In this document: one piece after another, positions 52,972-62,392 of the stretch | Layout: each line of letters begins with the position of its first letter | Position numbering within the stretch: position 1 is the first letter of the stretch | Origin: Pirellula sp. | GTDB lineage: Bacteria; Planctomycetota; Planctomycetia; Pirellulales; PNKZ01 | Direction: 5' to 3' | Length of the DNA: 64,000 nt | Assembly: GCA_013822735.1 (NCBI GenBank) | Contig: PNKZ01000006.1 | Coordinates: 181,809 to 245,808, forward strand | Made by a program: the position numbers and the translations under genes | The notes under the pieces: model-generated | The model's database searches: none | Told to the model about the DNA's origin: nothing | Seen by the model: the letters and a program-made list of their open reading frames with translations, nothing else

Positions 52972-54566
52972 GGCCGGGTCTCCGTACCGGGCGACTCCGT
53001 CGAGACCTGCGAAGGTTTCGGATCGTTGATCGCTTGCGGCAACGGAAGATTCGCCTGCAGCATGGCACCGGCGTGCGGGCCGGAGGCGGGCTCTTTGTAG
53101 TACACATGCGGCACCGCCGAGAGGCCGACGAACAACGGATGCTCGTCGGGGTTGTAGTCCGTCAACTCGATGCGCACCGGTAGCCGTTGCACGATCTTCA
53201 CGAAGTTGCCGGTAGCGTTCTGCGCCGGCAATAGCGACAACGTCTGACCGGTTCCCATGGTAAAGCCGGTGATGCGTCCTTCGAAATCGCGCCGACCGCC
53301 GTACATGTCGAGTTCGCAACGTACGCGCTGCCCGATCCGCAGATCGGCGAGTTGGGTCTCTTTGAAATTGGCGTTGATCCAGATTTCGGTAAGGGAGCGA
53401 ACCGCCATCAGTTCCTCGCCGGCTTGAACATTCTTGCCCGGATTCACGTTGCGCCGAGTCACGACGCCGTCGATCTCGCTAACGACGTTGCAGTAACTCA
53501 AATTGAGTTCGGCTTCTTCCAGGTCGCGGCGCGCTTGAAGCAGTCGGGCCTCGGCCTGCTTAATGGGGGGTGCATTAGGAATGAGGCGAGCATAGATTCG
53601 GTCGAGGTCGCCGTCGGGGTCTTGTTTTGAAAACGCCGCCACGGCCTCGCGAGGCGTGGCGGTGAGCGAGGTCGCGTAGTAGCCGAGCTGCGCATCGCTT
53701 TCGATCAGCTTGGCAAGCGTCGCGCGAACCACGGAAAAGTTCTGATCTAAATCGGCGGGCACTTCGCTCAGTTCGTGCCCCGGCGGAGGTTCGGTCGCAA
53801 GCCCCAGGCCGGCGCGATCGGCGTAAATCGTTTGCAACGCTTGCTCAACGAGGGCTTCATCGACCTTAACCTGCTGACGGTGGACATCGAGATCCTCGTT
53901 GCTGATGGCTCCGCTGGGCGCCAACTTCTCGGCCCGAGCGTCGTTTCTACGCGTCAGCTCCAGTTGGGCGCGGTGGCTATTGTAGGTGGCAACTTGCGCC
54001 TTAAGATTCGCGGCCTGCTCGTTCACGCGCTGCATCGTGTTCTCAAGGGTATAACGATTGGCGTGTGTTTGACCGACCAATGCGCGAACCTGCGCATGCG
54101 CCTGGGCTAAGTCGGCTTCGGCGACCGCCACGGCCGCCTGACGAATCGCCACTTGCACGCGATATGGCTCGGGGTCGAGTTGCACGAGAATGTCGCCGCG
54201 CTTTACGCGATTGTTGTCGTCGACGAGCACTTTGATAATCTGGCCCGACACGCGCGGAGCGACCAACGTGACGTGCCCGTCTACATACGCGTCGTCGGTA
54301 GAGATCGTGGTGAGCAAGGTCCAAATTACGGGCCAACCCTTGATTGCCGACAATACGGCTCCCAGGACAAGCACCGTGATGACGAACGGCTTTTTGTTCA
54401 CCGGCTTGCGCGCCGCCGTCGTCGCAGGCTTTTCGGCGGGCGCCGCAGGGGCAGCTTTCGCCGGGCCTGCGGCATGGTCGAGGCGAGAGGTCGATTGCTC
54501 CAAGGCAACGCGTGACAACGTCGGCGTTTCGCTCGATTTCGGTTCTTCCATAATGCTGTTCGGCAT
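52968..54566 (-). CDS. HlyD/EmrA-type membrane fusion protein
   Basis: ATG 54564-54566 has GAGGAG at good spacing; the longer frame to 54611 lacks one. The 532-residue protein has a disordered Pro/Ala-rich N-terminus, a membrane helix at about 75-95 (PFVITVLVLGAVLSAIKGW), and the STDDAYVDGHVTLVAPRVSG start of the barrel domain. A long coiled coil at about 165-330 and the lipoyl/beta-barrel end (VTRRNVNPGKNVQAGEELMA, IWINANFKETQLADLRIGQR) follow. It is the periplasmic adaptor of the EmrB-like pump next door, bridging to an unidentified outer-membrane channel. Confidence 0.93.
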   Translation of the reverse strand: MPNSIMEEPKSSETPTLSRVALEQSTSRLDHAAGPAKAAPAAPAEKPATTAARKPVNKKPFVITVLVLGAVLSAIKGWPVIWTLLTTISTDDAYVDGHVTLVAPRVSGQIIKVLVDDNNRVKRGDILVQLDPEPYRVQVAIRQAAVAVAEADLAQAHAQVRALVGQTHANRYTLENTMQRVNEQAANLKAQVATYNSHRAQLELTRRNDARAEKLAPSGAISNEDLDVHRQQVKVDEALVEQALQTIYADRAGLGLATEPPPGHELSEVPADLDQNFSVVRATLAKLIESDAQLGYYATSLTATPREAVAAFSKQDPDGDLDRIYARLIPNAPPIKQAEARLLQARRDLEEAELNLSYCNVVSEIDGVVTRRNVNPGKNVQAGEELMAVRSLTEIWINANFKETQLADLRIGQRVRCELDMYGGRRDFEGRITGFTMGTGQTLSLLPAQNATGNFVKIVQRLPVRIELTDYNPDEHPLFVGLSAVPHVYYKEPASGPHAGAMLQANLPLPQAINDPKPSQVSTESPGTETRP

Positions 54567-54883
54567 GGCCGGCTCTCCTCGTGCGGTCGACTTATGTTCC
54601 GTTAACGGCAACGTAGGTGTGAAAGCTCGAAAGATTCGAGACGATCGTTGCCGCCCTAACTAAGCGAAACCCAGGGACACACGGCCGAATTAGCGACGGC
54701 CCGCCGATCTCTCACTGCCGGCTCGTATGGAGGGGTGCGGTAGGACGTACGGTCCGCGACAATGCGTGAAAGTCGAGAATCGACGCCAACTCTCAGCGAC
54801 AAAAGTTCGGCGAGGTGTCCCGGCCGTCCGCTCAGTGTGGGCAGAGGAAACGATCACCTTCCCCCGTGTGTAAGGAACATGTC

Positions 54884-55855
54884 ATGCAAGCTATTGATCC
54901 CGCCTACGATGTGGCGATTGACCATCGCGTTCGGAACTTGTTGAAGCAACTGAATTCCGGCGGCGGCAAACCGCTGGAAGAAATGTCGCCGACCGAGGCC
55001 CGGCAAGTGCTGATCGGTTTGCAAGCTTCGGTAACGCTGGATTTGCCCCCGGCCAAGGTCTCGACGTTTCCCCTTTCGTACGAAGGCCAACAAGTGGACC
55101 TGACCGTCGTGCGACCTGCCGGCGTTGAAAAGACGGTACCGGCCTTCATGTTCTTCCACGGAGGCGGTTGGGTGCTGGGGGACTTTCCGACCCACGAGCG
55201 ACTCGTGCGTGATCTGGTCGCCTACTCCGGCGCAGCGGCCGTGTTTGTGAATTACACCCCCTCGCCGGAAGCGCGATATCCGGTGGCGATCAATCAGGCG
55301 TATGCCGCGACGAAATGGGTTTCGGAGTTCGGACGCGAAATCAACGTCGACGGCAGCCGGTTGGCGGTGGTCGGCAACAGCGTCGGCGGCAACATGGCGG
55401 CCGTCGTGGCATTGATGGCTAAAGACCGGGGCGGCCCGCAGATTTGCTTTCAGGGTTTGATGTGGCCGGTGACCGACGCCTCGTTCGACACCGATTCGTA
55501 TCATCAATTCGCGGAAGGCCGTTTCCTCACGCGAAACATGATGAAGTGGTTCTGGGACAACTACACGACCGACGCCAACGAACGAGCCGAGATCTACGCC
55601 TCGCCGCTGCGGGCTATGACGGAAGAGCTGCGCGGGTTGCCGCCGGCGCTCATTCAAACGGCCGGCAACGACGTGTTGCGCGACGAAGGGGAGGAGTACG
55701 CTCGGAAGCTCGATGCCGCGGACGTTGATGTAATCGCCGTTCGCTATAGCGGAATGATTCACGACTGGGGGCTCTTGAACCCGATCAGCCAGGTGCCGGC
55801 GACCCGTGCCTCGCTGCTGCAGATGGGGGAAGAACTGAAGCGCCGACTTCACTAA
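54884..55855 (+). CDS. HSL-family alpha/beta-hydrolase esterase
   Basis: ATG 54884 follows GGAAC; the frame extends upstream without clear family sequence. The 323-residue protein has the oxyanion motif HGGGW (92-96), the nucleophile elbow GNSVGG with Ser166, the acid region TAGNDVLRDEGEEY and the catalytic His in GMIHDWGLLN. These are the hormone-sensitive-lipase family hallmarks, so a carboxylesterase acting on short acyl esters is expected. No signal peptide is seen. It is 51 nt from the antiporter gene and may be cotranscribed with it. Confidence 0.92.
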   Translation: MQAIDPAYDVAIDHRVRNLLKQLNSGGGKPLEEMSPTEARQVLIGLQASVTLDLPPAKVSTFPLSYEGQQVDLTVVRPAGVEKTVPAFMFFHGGGWVLGDFPTHERLVRDLVAYSGAAAVFVNYTPSPEARYPVAINQAYAATKWVSEFGREINVDGSRLAVVGNSVGGNMAAVVALMAKDRGGPQICFQGLMWPVTDASFDTDSYHQFAEGRFLTRNMMKWFWDNYTTDANERAEIYASPLRAMTEELRGLPPALIQTAGNDVLRDEGEEYARKLDAADVDVIAVRYSGMIHDWGLLNPISQVPATRASLLQMGEELKRRLH

Positions 55856-55906
55856 GAACTTCGACGTCGAGTCCGCCATGGGTTCGGATCTGAAAACGAG
55901 CATGCG

Positions 55907-57526
55907 ATGAATCCGGTCGAAGTGGTCGTCGGATTGATTCTGGTGGCGGTCGCCCTTTCGACGGCGGCTCAGCGTCTGCGGATTCCTTACCCGACGCTGC
56001 TCGTTTTGGGCGGGCTGGCTCTGGGATTTGTACCCGGTTTGCCGCACGTCCAAATCCCTCCCGACGTCGCGTTTCTGGTCTTCATTCCGCCGCTCGTTTA
56101 CCTCGTGGCTTCGCAGTTCGGTTTGCGCGATCTGCGAAGCCACCGGTGGCCGATCTTCCGATTGTCCGTCGGGCTCGTGCTGTTGAATTTGGTGTGCGTC
56201 GCATTCGCCGTGCATGGATATATCGACGGCTTCGCTTGGCCGGCGGCGTTCGTCTTGGCGGCTATTGTGAGTCCGACCGACACGGTTGCCGTTGTTGCCG
56301 TGACCGGCCGATTGTCCATTCCGAAGCGTGTCGAACGGATTCTCGAAGGGGAGAGCCTGTTCAACGACGTCGTGGCCCTGGTGGCGTATCAACAGGCGGT
56401 GAAGGTCACGGTCACCGGCGCGTTTTCGCTCGCCGACGTCGGCCGAGAACTGGTTTGGGACACCATCGGAGGGCTCTGTGCGGGGCTTGCCGTCGGCGTG
56501 CTAACAACCTGGGCTCGACGCCGAGTGAACGATGCGGCCGCCAATACCGCCTGCTCGTTGGTGACGCCGTTCGCTTCGTATCTCACGGCCGAGGCACTCG
56601 GCGCATCCGGCGTCTTGGCAACCGTCGCGACCGGCCTTTACGTCGGTCGCTATTTGCTGTCGGAACTCAAACCCGACGAGCGCGTGCAGGTATTCTCCTT
56701 CTGGGCCGGCGCGCGATTCATCCTAGAAGGGTTCGCGTTTGTTTTGATCGGGCTCCAATTGCGTCTCGTTCTGGCCGACGTGGCGCGCACGCCGGCGGGC
56801 GAGTTGCTCGTCGATTGCCTCCTCGTTTGCGCAACGACGATCGTTCTGCGGACCGCCTGGATGCTGTTTTGGAATCGACTACCGCGCCTGTTCGACCGGC
56901 GAGATTCACCGCAGGCTTATCATCCGCCGTGGCAGGAGTCGATTCTCATCGCCTGGGCGGGCATGCGCGGAGTCGATTCCCTTGCGGCGGCGCTCGCAGT
57001 GCCGCTCGTGTTGGCCGACGGCACGACTCCGTTTCCGCAACGCAATATGATTCTGTTTCTCTCGTTTAGCGTGATTCTCACGACGCTCGTCATACAGGGC
57101 CTGACGCTGCCGCTGCTGATTCGCCGCTTGGGCTTCCCCGCCGACGACGCCGTGAAGCGCGATGAAACGCGCATTCGGCTCGCGGCCGCCGAAGCGGCGA
57201 TTCGCAGGCTCGACGAGTTGGCGCCGGCGACCGAGCTGCCGCCGGCGACGATCAGTCATCTGTGTACGATCTACCAAAACCACGTCCTGCGCTACCAGCG
57301 CCGACTGACGCCGACCTTCGAGGACCACACCGAACAAGTCGCCGACACGACGTCCGGTTTAATGCTTGAGCTTTTGAAAGCGCAACGGCAAGCCGTCGCG
57401 CAGTTGAAGGCCGAAGGAAACGTCAGTAACGAGGCCGTCATGCGCGTCGAGCGATCCCTCGACTACGAAGAACTCAACGTGGAGTCGGGGCGATCTTCCG
57501 CGCCTACTCGCGGCGAACGCGAATAG
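55907..57526 (+). CDS. CPA1-family Na+(K+)/H+ antiporter
   Basis: The 539-residue protein has a hydrophobic N-terminal two-thirds with about 12 membrane helices. CPA1 motifs are FLVFIPPLVYLVASQFGL, IVSPTDTVAVVAV and RILEGESLFNDVVAL (the ND pair expected for electroneutral exchange). The last 130 residues form a soluble helical tail (AAAEAAIRRLDELAPATELP and on) typical of bacterial NhaP-type exchangers with a cytoplasmic regulatory region. It would help pH or salt homeostasis. Its place beyond the efflux pump and esterase supports a stress-response neighbourhood but not a specific pathway. Confidence 0.92.
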   Translation: MNPVEVVVGLILVAVALSTAAQRLRIPYPTLLVLGGLALGFVPGLPHVQIPPDVAFLVFIPPLVYLVASQFGLRDLRSHRWPIFRLSVGLVLLNLVCVAFAVHGYIDGFAWPAAFVLAAIVSPTDTVAVVAVTGRLSIPKRVERILEGESLFNDVVALVAYQQAVKVTVTGAFSLADVGRELVWDTIGGLCAGLAVGVLTTWARRRVNDAAANTACSLVTPFASYLTAEALGASGVLATVATGLYVGRYLLSELKPDERVQVFSFWAGARFILEGFAFVLIGLQLRLVLADVARTPAGELLVDCLLVCATTIVLRTAWMLFWNRLPRLFDRRDSPQAYHPPWQESILIAWAGMRGVDSLAAALAVPLVLADGTTPFPQRNMILFLSFSVILTTLVIQGLTLPLLIRRLGFPADDAVKRDETRIRLAAAEAAIRRLDELAPATELPPATISHLCTIYQNHVLRYQRRLTPTFEDHTEQVADTTSGLMLELLKAQRQAVAQLKAEGNVSNEAVMRVERSLDYEELNVESGRSSAPTRGERE

Positions 57527-57931
57527 CTGTCCTCCTCCGCCGCTTAGTAATGGTGAGGTCGGACGCTCCCCCACAACGTCACGCGAATCGATAGGATAGA
57601 AATCGGCGGCTACCGGCCGTCGTCGCACGGATTAGTCCTGAAGTAGACCCCGTGACGCACCGCGTGCGCGTGACGGCCAAAATAGACAACTCCGACGAGA
57701 CTTTGCGACCGAACACGACCGGCACCGCGAAATTCGACGACGGAGCGAGCATACAAACGCCCTAGTTCGCGGCTGCGGGAGTTTCTCAGTGAACTCGGTC
57801 CATGAGGCGTTACCGGCCGACCGGTCGACAACCCGGTTGCACGGCTTGCGGCGTGCGATAAGGCTACGCACTAAGCAGAACCCAAGACCGCTCACTCCAC
57901 GTTGCAGGACGAATACCTGATAGAGCGATTG
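57527..57931. other. Intergenic region without a convincing gene
   Basis: The 405 bp contain only short, arginine-rich, overlapping frames. The antiporter and DUF2090 genes converge here. No T-tailed terminator hairpin was recognised. Confidence 0.5.
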
Positions 57932-58855
57932 CTAGTGGTTCGCGCCAATCACCTGCTCAAATATTTGAACCCAAGTCTTGAAGCGTCGACCGACTTCCGT
58001 CACGGCGGCTTCTCGAGATATTTTCTTGTCGCGCCAGTCGATTAGCGGCTTCCAAAAGGTAGTGCGACCGACGGCAAAGCCGATGAAGCCGGCAACGCTC
58101 GCCGCCGTCGCCAGCCATTCATGCACCTTGGCTTCATCTTCGCCTCGCCCCAGAACGATACAGCCGACGCGGTCTCGGCCGTTTCGCCGCGCCGCGGCGA
58201 CGATTTGCAAGCAATCTTCACGACGATCGAGTCCTTCGATCTTCCAAAGATCTGGTTCGACCCCCGCGTCCTGCAACTCATGGATGGCTCGAACCATCAA
58301 CCGCGGACGCAGTTCGCGGTCGTAGACCTGTTTGTCGCCGTGCAATTCCTCTAGTTCGGCGGCTTCGGCCGGGACGAGTAGTTCGAACATGAGCCGGCTC
58401 TCCTGCTTCGCGTGCAGATAATCCGAGAGCTGTTGGAGCCGCGCCGCTTGGCGTCGGTTCAAGTCGGCGTTTCCCTCAGGATTGTAACGGACCAAGACTT
58501 TGCAGAACGTCGGCTTAAATCTTTCGATGTGACCGATGAAGTCTTCGCCGTACTCGAAGTCGAATTCGTCTTGGCCGCTCCTTTCGACCGGACACGCGGT
58601 TGCGAAGCCGCGTTTGGCTGCGTCGAGCAGGATGGCGGAACCGAACTGTTCATCAACGAGAATACCCGCCTTCTGCGCCGGCACGCCCGCAGCAATGGCT
58701 GCCAGGAAGCCTTCGTAGATCACGCTTTTCGCGGCGACAATCGCAGAAGTCTGCGCGTCCGTAAGCACGCCGGACCAACCGAACATTTTCGATTGAAACG
58801 AGCCACGGTGATCGAACGGCAAGATATACAGCGGTTGGTCGAAGCCTAGGTTCAT
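57932..58855 (-). CDS. DUF2090 (IolC C-terminal-like) aldolase-type protein
   Basis: The 307-residue protein starts at ATG 58853-58855 with AGGAG upstream. It carries DUF2090 features: LYILPFDHRGSFQSKMFGW at the start, ILVDEQFGSAILLDAAKRGF, and KVLVRYNPEGNADLNRRQ. LMFELLVPAEAAELEEL and PDLWKIEGLDRREDCLQIVA follow, with FIGFAVGRTTFWKPLIDW near the end. This domain is a class I aldolase-like TIM barrel that occurs fused to the sugar kinase IolC; here it is free-standing. A role in sugar or inositol-type phosphate metabolism is possible, but no iol genes are near. Confidence 0.88.
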   Translation of the reverse strand: MNLGFDQPLYILPFDHRGSFQSKMFGWSGVLTDAQTSAIVAAKSVIYEGFLAAIAAGVPAQKAGILVDEQFGSAILLDAAKRGFATACPVERSGQDEFDFEYGEDFIGHIERFKPTFCKVLVRYNPEGNADLNRRQAARLQQLSDYLHAKQESRLMFELLVPAEAAELEELHGDKQVYDRELRPRLMVRAIHELQDAGVEPDLWKIEGLDRREDCLQIVAAARRNGRDRVGCIVLGRGEDEAKVHEWLATAASVAGFIGFAVGRTTFWKPLIDWRDKKISREAAVTEVGRRFKTWVQIFEQVIGANH

Positions 58856-59144
58856 GATCTAGCTCCTGAGTTTACGCGATGGTGACGAGGTGAATCGAAC
58901 GTCACTTTCACAGCTCACGTTCGGCGCGGCGCACTGGACGAGCCCCTTTGACGACGTTGCGAAGGAAGACAGAGAAACAAGGCGTCGGAAACTAATGCGG
59001 AGCCGAAGGCCGAAACGGCGGCCATGAGCAGTGAAGAACCAAGGTGAATTTGCGGAAACCGACCATAATCGTGTCTCCGAATCAATGGACGATTAAACAA
59101 ATACTCGATGAAAGTAAGCTGGAACAGACTCAGAGGGTTGCTTG

Positions 59145-59900
59145 CTAGATTTGTGCTGCTCCGCCGTCCACGAACAGCTCGATGCCGTTCACGTAGCTGC
59201 TGTCGTCCGATGCTAGAAACAAAACGGCCTTGGCGATTTCGTCCGGCGTCCCTGCCCGACCCAGCGGCGTCGTTGCGGCGGCCTGCGCCACGAACTGTTT
59301 GATCTGGTCGTCGGTCATTCCCAACTCGTTCTTGTAAGCCGGCGTGACGACCGTTCCCGGCGCGACGACGTTGACGCGGATCTTGCGCTCCCGCAAGTCG
59401 ACGGACCAGGTCCGCGCAAACGACCTCAGAGCCGCCTTCGTCGCAGCATACACGCCGAACGCCGGCAGGCCCTTCCGCGAAACCATCGACCCGTTCAAGA
59501 CGATCGACGCGCCGTCGGGCATGAGCGGCAGCCCCTTTTGCACGGTGAACAGAGTCCCCTTGACATTAATCCCAAACCATTTGTCGACGTGCGCTTCGGT
59601 GATCCGCCCCAGGGGAGCGAACTCTCCACCACCCGCGTTGGCAAACAGCACATCAAGTCGGCCCGCTTGTTTGTTGATCACCTCGTAAAGTCGGTCGAGG
59701 TCGGCCATGTTGGAGATATCGCCCTGCACGCCGACCGTATCGCCTCCGATCTGTCGCACCGCGTGATCGAGCTCTTCCTTGCGCCGGCCGGTTATGAAAA
59801 CCTTCGCCCCTTCACCCGCGAAACGATGCGCGGTCGCTAATCCTAGGCCGCTGCTGCCGCCGGTCACTAACGCCGTTTTGCCCACAAATCTCTGCGACAT
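59145..59900 (-). CDS. SDR-family short-chain dehydrogenase
   Basis: The 251-residue protein is a classical SDR. NAD(P) binding is by TGGSSGLGLATAHRFAGEG at residues 14-32, with NAGGGEFAPLG and the catalytic Ser in LNGSMVSRKG. The YAATKAALRSFARTW block carries the active Tyr and Lys. The C-terminal VVAPGTVVTPAYKNELGM and FLASDDSSYVNGIELFVDGG segments are normal. The Arg after beta-2 (ITGRRKEELD) favours NADP. It is 31 nt downstream of the small NTF2-like gene on the same strand, forming a two-gene operon. Confidence 0.93.
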   Translation of the reverse strand: MSQRFVGKTALVTGGSSGLGLATAHRFAGEGAKVFITGRRKEELDHAVRQIGGDTVGVQGDISNMADLDRLYEVINKQAGRLDVLFANAGGGEFAPLGRITEAHVDKWFGINVKGTLFTVQKGLPLMPDGASIVLNGSMVSRKGLPAFGVYAATKAALRSFARTWSVDLRERKIRVNVVAPGTVVTPAYKNELGMTDDQIKQFVAQAAATTPLGRAGTPDEIAKAVLFLASDDSSYVNGIELFVDGGAAQI

Positions 59901-59931
59901 AACGATCCTACTTTCTAGCTAAATGAGGTGC

Positions 59932-60423
59932 TTACCGAAGATCAGAGATGCCCGGGTGCTCCGCCGGTCGCGGGCCGGGAGCCGGCCAGAAAAACTTGCG
60001 TTCGGTTTCTTGAATTGCAACGTCGTTGATGCTGGCCTCGCGACGTCGCATCAGTCCGCGCTCGTCGTACTCCCATAGCTCGTTGCCGTAGCTGCGAAAC
60101 CACCGACCGGCGACATCGTGCCATTCGTATTGGTAGCGGACCGCGATCCGGTCATCACTAAATGCCCAGAGGGCCTTAACTAACCGGTATTCGAGTTCAC
60201 GTTCCCACTTGCCGGCGAGGAATGCTCGAATCTGACCCCGGCCGACGACGAACTCACTCCGGTTGCGCCACGTCGAATCTTCGGTGTAGGCCAAGGCGAC
60301 TCGGGCCGGGTCACGCGAGTTCCAGCCGTCTTCGGCCAGCCGCACCTTTAACGTTGCCGTTTCCAAAGTGAACGGCGGAGCGATGATCGCCGTCGGCTGC
60401 GAGTTCGGCAAATGAGTATTCAT
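59932..60423 (-). CDS. DUF1348/NTF2-like protein
   Basis: ATG 60421-60423 follows GAGGAA. The 163-residue protein has the DUF1348 pattern: [79 protein letters not shown] and the ending [13 protein letters not shown]. This is a small NTF2-like barrel of unknown substrate, commonly found next to oxidoreductases. It is the first gene of a pair with the SDR downstream, so both may act on one small molecule. Confidence 0.9.
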   Translation of the reverse strand: MNTHLPNSQPTAIIAPPFTLETATLKVRLAEDGWNSRDPARVALAYTEDSTWRNRSEFVVGRGQIRAFLAGKWERELEYRLVKALWAFSDDRIAVRYQYEWHDVAGRWFRSYGNELWEYDERGLMRRREASINDVAIQETERKFFWPAPGPRPAEHPGISDLR

Positions 60424-61107
60424 AGTTGATTCCTCACAATTCAAGGGATTGCTCTAGTCCATCACCTTCACGACTTCTTGGGTCGAGGGCACGCATTCGC
60501 GAGAAAGTCGTAGTTGATGAGCGCCGCCAGTTAGCCGTCGCCGATCACCGGATGTCGCGGAGGTGCGCTCGCGTCCTTCACCACGGCGACTTCGCAACTT
60601 TGCTCGAGCAGTGGCCTTTACCGGTGGCCGAGTCAGGGGAGATCAATTTGAGTCGGAACATCGCAAACACTCCGGGTTTGACTTTCTAAGCGTTTTCGTA
60701 GGACAAGCAGCGAGCGATTGCTACGCGAAAACACATTTCATGCCGGCAGGCATATATTGATATAAGTGACTTGCTGGAAGTGATTTGCGACACATTTTGC
60801 GAAGCGAATTGCGCCGGCGTACGATAGTTGCAGACTTGGATTTGCGAATTGTCGCGATCTCTGCATCCACCATCGTGCGTCCTTGTATTTTCTTCGGCGA
60901 TGCCGGAGATTCTCTAGCTTCGGCGGCCGAGCGGTGCGGCAGGTCTCTTGAACGTGCCGCAGCACGTGTGCATCGCCGGTGCGATTCATGTCGCGCGATC
61001 AAAGTCGCTCAAATTGCAGACTCAGGTGTTGCAATTTCGCCGGCCCGCGTGAAAGCTGACGGTCGCACCGCGCTCACGACAACTTTTCCCATTCGTTGGT
61101 TAATAGC
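60424..61107. other. 684-bp intergenic region without a confident gene
   Basis: Short frames exist on both strands (for example 60785-61111 plus and 60721-61002 minus), but none shows a recognised domain or signal. The stretch must hold divergent promoters for the NTF2-SDR pair and the exported pyruvyl-transferase-like gene. It may be a decayed regulator gene, since a stand-alone regulator is often found here, but no helix-turn-helix was identified. Confidence 0.45.
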
Positions 61108-62376
61108 ATGATCTCACGCCGCACGTTTCTCCAAGCCGCCGGCTGCGCACTCGGCGCAACGGCCTTGCCCCCCCTGGCGAAGGCCGCCGAAAGTCAAAAG
61201 ACCGTTCTGCTGCAATGCGGCTGGGCCGTTAAAAACATCGGCGACATCGGTCACACCCCCGGAACGCTGCGTTTCCTCGAGCAGTATCTGCCCGAAGCAA
61301 AGGTCATTCTTTGGGCTCAAAACACGAACGAGCAAGTCGACGCCATGTTGATGAAGCGGTTTCCGAAACTGGAAATCGTAAAGGGGTACCTGTCGCAAAA
61401 GAACGGCGCCGCACAGGAGGCGATCAAACGCTCCGACTTCTTCCTGCGCGGTCCCGGCATGGGCCAATCCACCGACTTCATGAAGTACTGCAACGAGATC
61501 GGCAAGCCGTGGGGACTGCAGGGGCAGTCGTACTTTCCCGACATGGTGACCGGCCCCGGCGCGGACGAACGCATCGCCCTGCTCAATAGCGCCGCCTTCA
61601 TCTATTGCCGCGACTCCCAAACGCTCAAGACGTTGCAAGACGCCGGCGTGAAGCCCCCCGTGCTTGAATTCGGTCCCGACGGTTGTTTCGGCATCGACGT
61701 CCGCGACGAAGAGAAAGCGCTCGCCCGCATGAAGAAGCACGGGCTGGAGGAGAAGAAGTTCATCACCCTCCAGCTTCGCACCCATTCGCCGAGCAGTCCC
61801 GGCGTCGACGACAAGCGTCCGCAGAAGCTCAACCCGCTGCACCCCACGCCGGCAAACATCACCGACGACGTGCGCCGGGCGAAAGTCTATCAGGATGTCA
61901 TCGCGAAGTGGGTCAAGGCCACCGGCTGGAAGGTAGTGATCGCGCCGGAAGTCTACAAAGAGATGGAGTACAACAAGAAGTTCGTCTACGACCCGCTCCC
62001 GGACGACTTGAAGAAGTACGTAGTCAACTTCGACGAGTTTTGGAACGTGGACGAAGCCTGCTCTTTCTACGCCCGGGCCCATACCGTCATCTGTCACGAA
62101 CCGCACACGCCGATCATGGCGCTGGCCGTCGGCACGCCGATGATGCACACCTTTTCCGAGTTCCACTCGCCGAAATGCTGGATGTTCAAAGACATCGGCC
62201 TCGAAGAATGGGCCCCCGAATTCGACAGCACTTCGGCCGACAAGATGTTCGAGATCCTGATGAATATCCACGACGATTACCCGGCCGCGGAAGCCAAAGT
62301 GAAAAAGGCCATGGCCTACGTCGAACAGCGCGCCCAAGCGGAAATGAACGTGCTCAAGGGCGTGATCAAAGCCTGA
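61108..62376 (+). CDS. Tat-exported polysaccharide-pyruvyl-transferase-family protein
   Basis: ATG 61108 begins a twin-Arg leader (MISRRTFLQAAGCALGATAL) with cleavage near AKA. The 422-residue product then follows the CsaB/PssM pattern: VLLQCGWAVKNIGDIGHTPG near residue 33, FFLRGPGMGQSTDFMKY, IYCRDSQTLKTL, and a later segment with CHEPHTPIMALAVGTPMMHT. The family normally works in the cytoplasm, adding pyruvate ketals to glycans from phosphoenolpyruvate. An exported member would lack that donor, so the function may differ. It is convergent with the ceramidase-like gene (16 nt gap). Confidence 0.8.
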   Translation: MISRRTFLQAAGCALGATALPPLAKAAESQKTVLLQCGWAVKNIGDIGHTPGTLRFLEQYLPEAKVILWAQNTNEQVDAMLMKRFPKLEIVKGYLSQKNGAAQEAIKRSDFFLRGPGMGQSTDFMKYCNEIGKPWGLQGQSYFPDMVTGPGADERIALLNSAAFIYCRDSQTLKTLQDAGVKPPVLEFGPDGCFGIDVRDEEKALARMKKHGLEEKKFITLQLRTHSPSSPGVDDKRPQKLNPLHPTPANITDDVRRAKVYQDVIAKWVKATGWKVVIAPEVYKEMEYNKKFVYDPLPDDLKKYVVNFDEFWNVDEACSFYARAHTVICHEPHTPIMALAVGTPMMHTFSEFHSPKCWMFKDIGLEEWAPEFDSTSADKMFEILMNIHDDYPAAEAKVKKAMAYVEQRAQAEMNVLKGVIKA

Positions 62377-62392
62377 GTGTGCGTCAGGGCGG

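Noticed and set aside
57610-57895. Two overlapping minus-strand ORFs after the antiporter gene
   Set aside because: They are Arg-rich with no start context or domain; treated as non-coding.
60721-61002. Short minus-strand ORF in the large gap, considered as a regulator
   Set aside because: No helix-turn-helix or family pattern could be found; basic composition suggests a random frame.
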